A stretch of 64,000 nt of DNA from Gremmenia infestans (taxonomy: Eukaryota; Ascomycota; Leotiomycetes; Helotiales; Hamatocanthoscyphaceae): positions 84,501 to 148,500 of the forward strand of contig JAFEVB010000020.1 of the NCBI GenBank assembly GCA_032629725.1. Direction: 5' to 3'. The notes below the pieces were generated by a model. That model was not told where the DNA came from. It searched no databases and worked only from the letters and a program-made list of their open reading frames with translations. A program made the translations under genes and the position numbers. Position 1 is the stretch's first letter. Each line of letters begins with the position of its first letter. Below, piece after piece: positions 55,926-64,000 of this stretch.

Positions 55926-57342
55926 TTACAACTTAGCTCCTCTATCCTCTTCCGGCTCCACGAACCCCGTCTCCGCAGCAACCTTCACACCTTCGCCATG
56001 CTCTGACGCCTCCACATCAAATGCAACCCCATCATTTGGATCCCATCCAAGCTCATCATCACTCTCCCCACCAATGTCAATTCTCTCGAACTTTGGATTG
56101 GCATAGTCTGGATCAGAAGCAACGTCGTAAAACCAGTTCAGGATGGTCTTGTAGCCCTTGGGCAGCATCGTCTCACTGTAGTATGGTTCTGCGAGGCTGA
56201 AAACAGGACAACCGCACGCCTGGATGCGCTTGGTACCCTCGGGGCCGCTGAGAAAGGTACCCGCAGGTTCCGGAGAAGTGAGGAATGCACGGCCTCGCTG
56301 CGAAGTATTAGCAATGAATGCATATAGAGAGCTAGCAGGATAAGAAGAACTCACGTCCAAGAACCAGCTAGCGAAATCAACGTTCTTGATCTCAGAAGCA
56401 TGGTACCAGGTAGCTACAGCAGCGAAGGCAGAGACTCGTGGACCCCATTTTTTGAAATTGTCAGGATCCTCGAGGAAAGCTGAGACTTTGACGGCGCCTT
56501 CAGAGACGCCGAGAATGTCTACCTTTGCGGCCCGGTCGACGAGTTCTGTTACCACGTGGTTGAATATGTAGTTGACATGCTGCTCGGAATCATGATTGCC
56601 GGGAATGACATTCTTCTCATCGTCAAACCGGTATGGGTTTTCCACGGAGCTCTTCTGCGGGAGCGCGTACCACGAGGTCTGGGTGACGGCTGTCTTGCCA
56701 CGGCGCCACCATCTCAACTGCCCCATATTGGCGAGGATGATACCAGGAGCGTCGGCATTGTCGGGGGATGTGTGCTGTGATTGAATGTACTTGACGAAAT
56801 CTACAGCAGATCCGGCATTGACGCCCCCTTTGCCGCCGATGATGCGGTGGGCGAAGACGCCGATATCTTGGGTGTGCTCGTAGAAGAGAATCACTACCCG
56901 CTTCTTGCTTTTCAGGTCAGATGATACGAAGATTGGGAGGTTGGGCTCGTTCTCTGCTGCACCTAGTGGCAGGCGGATCTTTTGCAGGCCCAGGTCCTCT
57001 AGTCGGTCGGATACGATCTTGCGAACGGCACCTGACGTCTTGGTGTTAGCTATGCTCCTTGGTGAAGAGAGTGAGACACTTACCATTCATGGCCTCTCTC
57101 TGTGCGTCATTGTGGCGTTGGTTCTTGGTTATAAAGTACTTGAAGTATGCTTTGGGGTTTTCCGTGCTTCGGATTTCATCCTTGGCGTTGATGAAATAAC
57201 TAAGATCGAGTCAGCATGTTGTAGAGGCAGAGAGATAGCGAGGGAGGCAGGGAGTGAATGATCGGTGTTCTTACCCCAGCCCTTTGAGGTCGGCAGAGTA
57301 AACAGGGTCTTTGGGAAGACTGGATGCGAGACGGCGAAACAT
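55926..57342 (-). CDS. Arb2-domain protein
   Basis: Related to the Arb2 domain of fission-yeast argonaute-binding protein 2 and of histone deacetylase tails. Four exons (57342-57275, 57199-57084, 57031-56355, 56297-55926) give 410 residues. The N-terminus MFRRLASSLPKDPVYSADLK runs into YFINAKDEIRSTENPKAYFK. The core has LPIFVSSDLKSKKRVVILFY, EHTQDIGVFAHRIIGGKGGV, GSAVDFVKYIQSQ and an alpha/beta-hydrolase-like nucleophile elbow ILGVSEGAV. The last intron (56298-56354) is 57 nt without a stop, so it can be read through. The acidic C-terminus ends EPEEDRGAKL. A role in silencing is possible but not shown. Confidence 0.86.
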
Positions 57343-58147
57343 GAGGACGGGCGGAGAAGTTGAGGTTGGTGTTTTGGGGAGTCTAGAATATGGCAGATAT
57401 GTTGCTGGACATATGGCTGGAGCTTTAGACCCAAGATGGAGGTTGAGGTTGAGATTGAGGTTGCAATGTGGAAGTATTGGTAGAAGTGAAGGCGCGAAGA
57501 GACGTTGCTTTCAATTGAATTATTGAGGTTCCATTCGATTCACTCACCCTGCCCTAGGCATATGCGATTTAAGTTGCAGAAGACAAGAGCTTGAAGATTT
57601 GAATATAGAGGGTACATTTAAGCATGCATTGTGATGTGATGGCCTTCTTAGTTTGCTGCCAGTGAAAGAAACAGGTATTGTTTGTAATGTCTCGGGAAGC
57701 TGCCTCTGCAGCAGAAAAAGCAAGCACAAGCACGAGTAGAAAAAAGACAACAACAATGCGACGGACTGTGACGATCCTGAATGTCAAAAACGGCGTCGGG
57801 AAGAACAAAGATAGATGTGGTGGACAACCATGTATACTAAACCTGTGCCTCCAAAGCAGCATGTAAGGGATAATGTTCTATTGCAGCTGAATTGCCATTG
57901 CGATTGAAATTGGGCACCAGCGCCTATTTGCTTCGGATGCTCACCTTCAACTCCAGTATCTCCAGTGTCATTAGGCAAAGTACAGTATAATACAACACAG
58001 TATAGCACTGCTCCCAGAACCATCATGTACAGCTACCAGGAAGTGAAGCGCCGTCCCATCCCAGCCTATCCCTTCTTCCAAACGGTGCCCCTTCTTCCGT
58101 GAAGCTGCTCCCACCACTCTTGACACAGTTCCCCTACATTCAACCTC
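57343..58147. other. Intergenic, uS14m to Arb2 gene
   Basis: About 800 bp. GAGGTTGAGGTTGAGATTGAGG repeats at 57442-57465 lie just upstream of the Arb2-gene start. No gene is visible. Confidence 0.45.
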
Positions 58148-58645
58148 CTACCAACTCGCCTTCTTTACACCGGGGAGATTTCCAGCCAAGGCGTGCATTC
58201 GGAACATATACTGCGAAGAGGATCTCTATCAGCTCTGTTGTTCACCATATACACTCAAGACACACAACACAACCCTGGCTCATGGGCACATACTCTCGAC
58301 ATCTTAAAGTCCCTCAGCACACCACGTCCCTTTCCTCCCTCTATACACCGGTTGCGAATCTGCGTTGGCCGGGTGTAGCAGTGCATCTGCGCCAATTGCA
58401 GCTGCGCTTGGGCGCGAGTTCGCTGGGGGAGACTCAGGTTACGTATGATGTATCGGAGGGCTTGCCTAACCATTGGGGGTGATTTGATTAGCAAGATTTC
58501 GAGGTGGAAGAGAGGAGAGGGGGGGAGAGGTCCCATACCTCTCTGGCTCATTCTCTGCGAAAACCTTTCTCTTGGTGTGGTCCCGGATGACCTTGATATT
58601 GACGAAGCCACCTAGGTCCAGCTTTTTGGATCTGAACATCGACAT
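58148..58645 (-). CDS. MRP2: Mitochondrial small-subunit ribosomal protein uS14m
   Basis: Component of the mitochondrial ribosome head. Three exons (58645-58539, 58465-58294, 58210-58148) give 113 residues. MSMFRSKKLDLGGFVNIKVI starts the protein. The first splice joins ENEPER to QALRYIIRNLSLPQRTRAQA, and the second joins FKMSR to YMFRMHALAGNLPGVKKASW. The motif CYTRPTQIRNRCIEGGKGRG corresponds to the conserved S14 region with basic RNA-binding residues. Introns of 73 and 83 nt make up a large part of this short gene, which is why no single long frame exists. Very secure. Confidence 0.95.
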
Positions 58646-60377
58646 GGTGAAGAGCAGCACTGTGCGGGTTTTACGGAGGGATGGTCGTAGGTATGTTACA
58701 GTAACGCAGCCGGAGTGCAAGTCATGTCATCTATCTCAATGCTACTGCGGATGCGATTTATACGGTGGCCGGTTTGAGCCGGTGGGTGGCGCGGGTGGAC
58801 GGGACGGCCTTTCTTTCGCAACACCACCATATAAAACCACCTTGCACATTTCATACATCCATCCGTGTATATAGATTTATTATATCTCTTCCTTTTGCAC
58901 CCCATTCAACAGAATACGCCGGTTGCTTCCTTCATCCCCTATTCTATTTACTTATAGTCCTAATGCGTATCCCCAACCTCATCCATCATCTCCGCTGCCC
59001 TTTTATTCAGCTCATGTCAATTGCAATTATATTGCAGCGGTTCCAACAAGTGCTGTAGGCCTGCCTAAGAGGTGTTAGTGCTACCTTGTCTTCCCTCTAT
59101 CGCACGCTATTCTCGCAATGTGCTTTGCATGTAAGTCAATTGGAGTAGATGCCTTGTCGGTTTCCCGTGGGCAAAGTATGCCGATAATCAGGGGCTTACA
59201 ATGTTAAAATTATCGAGGTCTGGATGGATAGAGATATGCCATAATGAAGATGCATAGCATGTCTTTGACATTGCTCCCAGCAGTGTTGTTACGTTTTGCG
59301 TTATATATGTACTTCGATGTTAGATGCGGCGCCGAAACATTCGATGCAGGAAATATCAGCATACAAATACGTTGAGAGCCTGGTCATAAGCTCCGGTGCG
59401 TCGCTATGTAATCTATAAAACAAGCGCGACTTTTGCTTATTTGCTTTTTTTTAACTTTGCGTGGCATTATATTACTACAAGGACATCAAGCACTACCCCA
59501 TCTACGTGAAGTTCTACGTATATGAACATCGAAATTAAGAACATACAGGCGTATAGAAGAGATGACAGGTCCCCTCCAAGTGTGGGAATGAGTCATTGTT
59601 TCGTTTCTCTGGTTCCAAATATGAGCTCCATCACCCATTGACTTGCGGGTTGGGAAGTCATTACACCATATTTGATAATGTGAGTTCAGAAACATGAACT
59701 ACCAAGATCTGATTGGCACATGTTTTTTTAATTCGGAAGTGTTAAGAATATGGAACTGCGACACTGTCGATAGTAGTCTGCTGTATGGAAGCGCCATTAG
59801 ATGCGATGCGTCTTGTGTATACCACCGAGTCGTAGTTACTCCCGCCGTTTACCCGCGCTTGATTGAATTTCTTCACTTTGACTATACTCACGTAAGCATA
59901 TGTCACAATAAAATTTATGGTTAGGGTCACTCACCATCCAGAGCACTGGGCAGAAATCACATTGCGTCAACACCACTTTCTGGCCATCGCAATGCTATGT
60001 TTTAATTAGAGAGCCCTTGTCCGTACCAGTGGTAAGTTGGTTGTTAATTGTACGCCGGACAGCCGAAGCCTGCCAAGGACATCTGAACCCCGATGCTGGA
60101 AGTCGCTGGTCGACCTGCTCTAGAGAAGTCCATCCAAGGCCCAACGTGCCAAGCCTTAGAGCCGATCATCATTTTCCCGACGTTACGGATCTATTTTGCC
60201 GACTTCCCTTATCTACATACAGAACTCATTTGTTTGGAATACAATTATGCCTTTTGGGGGTACGAAGGTTGGGAACGTTCATTGCAAGTGCATTTGATTG
60301 CCCCGATTGTGTGCTATATTGCGGTGTGGAGAAAAGATTCAACAGGTGTCCTGCAAATCAAATTCCCTCTTGATGAT
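58646..60377. other. Long intergenic region, no supported gene
   Basis: About 1.7 kb of AT-leaning sequence. Open frames at 60017-60373 and 60093-60446 overlap each other and the 3' end of the NmrA-like gene without recognisable features. Confidence 0.5.
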
Positions 60378-61417
60378 TTACCACTCTACCCAGGGGTTCC
60401 AGCCATTCTGGACCTTCTCGACCACCCTCTTTGTGACGGCGTCTAGGTCCTCAGGTTTGAGGCCGAGCTTGTCATTGTCTAGCTTCTGAGTGTACTCACG
60501 GCCGCCGTCCCGCGACCAGCCATGGGCATATAGAGCCTTGGGAAAGCCGCGTTGCGGATTTGTCTGCATCTCGGCCAAGCCGTCTTTATAGCGCTTCTCG
60601 GACGGCTCGCATGTGATCTCCCATTCTTCGTCAGTGGTACCGGTAGCGCGCTGCACCGAGTCGAGGATCTTGCGTTGCGTAACACCGAAGCTGTCAACGT
60701 AGCATGGGTAGTTCTTATAGTCTGCTAGCGAGGGCGAGACACCACTCTCGGGCAGGCTCAGCAGGGCAGCAAAAGCTTCGCCGCAGCGTGACCAGGTGCT
60801 GGTGTTTATGGGATTGTGGCCCTCATCGCAGAACCAGGCTTTCTTCTTCTGGATGTCGATGCCGTACCAGTTGTCCCCTAATGCTAGACTCCACTCATAC
60901 CAGAAGCCCGTCGTCAGCACGATCCACGGCACCCCGGTTTCCTCAACATCCTGTATACGCCGCATTGTGCCGGTCCCGAAGATGGGATTTGCCACGCCCT
61001 CGCCTTTGGGGTCAAAGCCGTGGACGTTGGGCATGATATAAGCTACGCCAGCCTTGGCGGCCGCTCTGACAACCTTGCCGTGGACTTCCTCGGGTACACG
61101 CACGCCGAGCGAGATAACAAGGAATTGCTGGCCTTTGAGGGCTGCGACCATGCTATCCTCGCTGTCGTAGTCGACATGAACCAACTTGACGCCGGTGGGT
61201 ATCTTGCTAGTGCTGCCAACGCGCGTTAGTGCCGTGACATTGTGCTTGTTCGTCTTAAGTAGGGCCTCTGTGAACGGCTTGCCAACATGCCCTCCGGCCT
61301 ATGATTGCGTTAGTAGGTGGCCTCGACTACTTTGTCTCGTGTATCCTTTTCTTTGGAGGTTATCGGGGAATAACGTACCCCGATGATAGCAACGTTCTCG
61401 ACAGGAGGAGTAGCCAT
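60378..61417 (-). CDS. NmrA-like/isoflavone-reductase-like NAD(P)-binding protein
   Basis: Two exons (61417-61379, 61298-60378) with an 80-nt intron give 319 residues. The dinucleotide-binding start IIGAGGHVGKPFTEALLK spans the splice exactly after the first Gly, which supports the model. TNKHNVTALTR and VDYDSEDSMVAALKGQQFLV fit the second strand and Asp position of NmrA/PCBER folds. The C-terminal part (GTTDEEWEITCEPSEKRYKD) is lineage-specific. These proteins may be oxidoreductases or redox sensors; no substrate can be named. The gene ends just downstream of a possible short-lived open region with no partner gene. Confidence 0.88.
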
Positions 61418-61976
61418 GATGGTAGTAAGTGCCTTTAGTATTATATATATTTCAGTTTCAAGTATGGGTAAAGAGAATGCAATGGATCAGAAGGTGAGTA
61501 ATCTAAGAGGCCGGATGTTCATACCAACCCAGGGGAGGAAACAACATTTATGAAGCATAGATCTGACAGTATGAACGGCTTTAATGGGGTTAAGATGGGC
61601 CGAGTTTCATTCCTTGCTATCGAATTGTGAGCTTTTCGGTTCAACTTTGACTCCGTTCGGATCAACTTTGTTCCTTTCTCGGCAGATAGTAATGGCCGTG
61701 AATAGGTGTCAATCTTCAGGCCAAGGGAAACCTGGCTGGGTAAAGTTTTACGTCTTCAATACCTAATGTTTGAATATCGACTACTCACGTTGATATCACG
61801 CTCCACACTCTTCATGGGATTCTGCTGAACCTCCCGAAGTCTAGGGAATTCTAGATTATCTCTCTCCATTAGTTTGATAGAACCAGACAGGATATGTCTA
61901 GACAGGATATGTCTAGTCAACAATGCCATTCCACCATATATTAAGCCAAAGGTGCAAACCCTTGTTGCAGCGTTAC
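61418..61976. other. Intergenic with a 15-bp tandem repeat
   Basis: About 560 bp between the NmrA-like gene start and the DUF1772 stop. Two perfect copies of gacaggatatgtcta stand at 61886-61915. No gene is visible. Confidence 0.5.
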
Positions 61977-62549
61977 TCACTTCAGCATCCCCCACAATCC
62001 CACAACACCCCCTACCATCGGCATCAAAGCTCTCACATAATTCATCCCATCCCAGCTCCTCACAAGCGCCTCCACCTCACCCCCATCCACTTTCACCTCA
62101 TTTCCCCCCTTCTGTTGCCTCGCTATCTCTCCCAGCCGCTTATTCGCCGGCATCATGACAAGAACAGTCCAGGGCAGAACCGCAAACGTCACAACTCCCG
62201 CGACGGCGAAAAGTGCTTTCTTTCCACCATCGAGCAATGATCCGGGAGTGCAGTAGGATGCAAATCCCCACGCTATCAACGATGCGGCCGCGAGTGGCGG
62301 AGAGATCAGCGCTCCTTGGCTGTAGATGACTAGGAATTGCGAAGCGCGGAGGGAGGCGGGAGCGAGACGGAGGGCGGGAATGCCGAGGTGGGACGCGGAG
62401 AAGGCGAAACCTGTGGATTATTTAATTAGATGGGCTTGATGATTCGAGAATCACAATGGAATTACAAGCCAGGACGTACCGGAGAGGAACAGACTACTCG
62501 CTACTCCGAAGATTTGAAGGACTTTTAATGTTGGCGTGATATCGGACAT
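61977..62549 (-). CDS. DUF1772 membrane protein
   Basis: Two exons (62549-62480, 62410-61977) give 167 residues; the 69-nt intron restores FLSG-FAFSASHLGIPALRLAP. Four hydrophobic segments are visible: LQIFGVASSLFLSGFAFSAS, ALISPPLAAASLIAWGFAS, ALFAVAGVVTFAVLPWTVLV and YVRALMPMVGGVVGLWGMLK. MMPANKRLGEIARQQKG is the conserved loop of the DUF1772 family, which includes anthrone-oxygenase-like proteins of polyketide clusters. No polyketide synthase lies in the window, so a tailoring role is only a possibility. Confidence 0.88.
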
Positions 62550-63344
62550 TTTGAGAATTAGGATATTATAGACAGGAAGTGAGTGAGAGGTGGTGGTGGA
62601 ATATGCGATTGTGCAATGCCAAATTCTAAAAAGACGGAGTACGGCTAGCGTTGCGATACCGCAGGTAATGGTTGATGAAGAGGAAACAAATGAAGGGACT
62701 TGGATTTAGAAGAGGAAGATCAAGGTCCATATATACTTCTGGCCAGGGTCACATTTGCAGGTCTACGGCCGTAGTGCTGCGTAAGCTACTACACACGACC
62801 TACAAAGGAGATCAAATTCGGATATAGAAATAGGAAGTCCGGCAAGAATAAACTGCTTCTCTTTTAGTTTGTTGCGAGGCGCATAGGTATAGGATCTAAA
62901 GACCATATTGATGGGTCACTTCTCATGGTTCGGTAGAGTATCAACATATGGATTTTACTGACTAAGACAAGTATGAAGAGGAAAGCTAGAAGTGTAGAGA
63001 GTAGAAGTTGGGTTGGGAATAACCTCAAGGGCACGGACCAAGCCCCTAAGCGAATGCGAGTGCGATCCATAACGGGACATTAGGGCTGAGACAGGAGTAG
63101 GGTGCTGCCTACCATGGAGATCGCAACTGCAACAGTATGATAAATGATATATACTGGATACTGGTAAAAATAATTAGAGCAAAAATGTAACAATGTTTCA
63201 CTCCCAGTGGCTCTTCCGGAAGCCGGAACGGTTTTCAAAAGTGTGCCAGCCGCACTTGCTTGCGTTTTACCCGCATCCGCGCGCCATGCCATGACATCTA
63301 GCCGTTTGGAAACACTAGAATCTATCCATATGATATAAACTTTC
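62550..63344. other. Intergenic, no supported gene
   Basis: About 800 bp between the DUF1772 start and the final gene fragment. Short open frames only. Confidence 0.45.
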
Positions 63345-64000
63345 TCATAACAAGTTTCCATCAGAGTCATGCTCAGGCATCGAATCCCAGTCTTCTGTGA
63401 ATCCGTCCAGCTTGTCCAACAAAGAATCCTCAGCAGGCTTCCTTCTATTCGACCCCTCATCCCATTTCACCCTGTGGTATTCATCCGCAAAGAAGGAGTC
63501 ATTGGTCCAAGGAAGACCAGCCTTCCAGCCGTGACTTGTGAGCCCTCGAATGAATTCCCCAGCTGACTGCAGAGGTTGGCTCTGATCCGTTCCCTTCCCT
63601 CCAGTCCATACGTTCCTGGGCGTATCTTCTCCACGTTGGCAATGTGCTCGACGAGATGCGCTTGCATCGGTGTGGAATGGCGGGTCCGGAATAGGAGATC
63701 GTCGTCCCATTTTTTTCGAGTTCACTGAATTTGCGCAGCAGTTCTGGATGATCCGGAGCCCAGATGATCAAGTCTTTCATCCCATTCTTCAGTGGACGCA
63801 GAATTGCAACCCAGACTGCCCAAGGATGTTTGATCCACCGGCCATCCTTCTCTTCCCATGCTTTCGTCCAGTCGCAGAAGAGTCCAACGACTTGCGTGTG
63901 TGGGGGCTTCTGTTCTTCGGGATGAATCCACGTGGAGAAATCTTTGAAATATCCTACTTCGTGAAAGTTCTTGAACGTTCGCTGAACCTGCTTATCAGAG
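63345..64000 (-). pseudogene. Partial unknown gene with two apparent frameshifts
   Basis: The minus-strand frame is open from the window edge (FKNFHEVGYFKDFSTWIHPE, RWIKHPWAVWVAILRPLKNG, LIIWAPDHPELLRKF) to an A7 run near 63713. The protein-like sequence then continues one frame over (WDDDLLFRTRHSTPMQAHLV, EHIANVEKIRP) to a CCC near 63617, and then in the third frame (NVWTGGKGTDQSQPL, FIRGLTSHGWKAGLPW) to the stop at 63345-63347. Each switch equals loss of one base in a homopolymer. No good intron explains both. It could be a real pseudogene or assembly error. The protein resembles fungal uncharacterised proteins; the 5' end lies outside the window. Confidence 0.68.

Overview
This window reads as nuclear DNA of a filamentous ascomycete (Pezizomycotina; a leotiomycete would fit, but that is only an impression). 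The reasons are short GT-AG introns of about 44-115 nt with CTAAC/CTGAC-like branch sites, fungal families (HET, NACHT-ankyrin, DUF3431, Arb2, GT69), and gene spacing of 0.3-2 kb on both strands. I rebuilt exons by hand. Almost every junction keeps the reading frame and restores a family motif, so most gene models should be close, but none was checked by alignment.

Layout. 0-6 kb: 4'-phosphopantetheinyl transferase, a damaged-looking tRNA-Lys(CTT), mitochondrial dihydroorotate dehydrogenase, and a VHS-GAT (Lsb5-like) endocytic adaptor. 6.8-24 kb is an accessory island: a HET-NB-ARC-TPR NLR, a Ser/Thr-rich single-pass surface protein, a frameshifted membrane-protein pseudogene, an alpha/beta-hydrolase-NACHT-ankyrin NLR, and a DUF7730-type gene split by an LTR-less Copia pol fragment lying between 20-bp direct repeats. 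Both NLRs carry near-identical C-terminal repeats and each has one in-frame stop. 24.9-48 kb is mostly metabolic housekeeping: glutathione synthetase, GNA1, an SHB17-like histidine phosphatase, D-arabinono-lactone oxidase, a PRELI/Ups protein, ornithine aminotransferase, a DUF3431 protein, mitochondrial enoyl reductase, L-galactonate dehydratase, a GT69 mannosyltransferase and pantothenate kinase. 48.7-64 kb: a small unknown protein, a seven-exon secreted protein, an Mgr3-like mitochondrial protein, an Arb2-domain protein, mitochondrial uS14, an NmrA-like reductase, a DUF1772 protein and, at the right edge, a gene whose frame shifts twice.

Themes. Pantothenate kinase (CoA synthesis) and the phosphopantetheinyl transferase (which uses CoA) sit at opposite ends of one pathway. 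Several genes serve mitochondria (DHODH, ETR1, Ups, uS14m, ALO, Mgr3-like). The main biological interest is the 6.8-24 kb island, where allorecognition-type receptors with recently homogenised repeats sit beside decayed genes and a transposon. C-to-T changes at CpA, the sequence preference of repeat-induced point mutation (RIP), explain several of the stops there.
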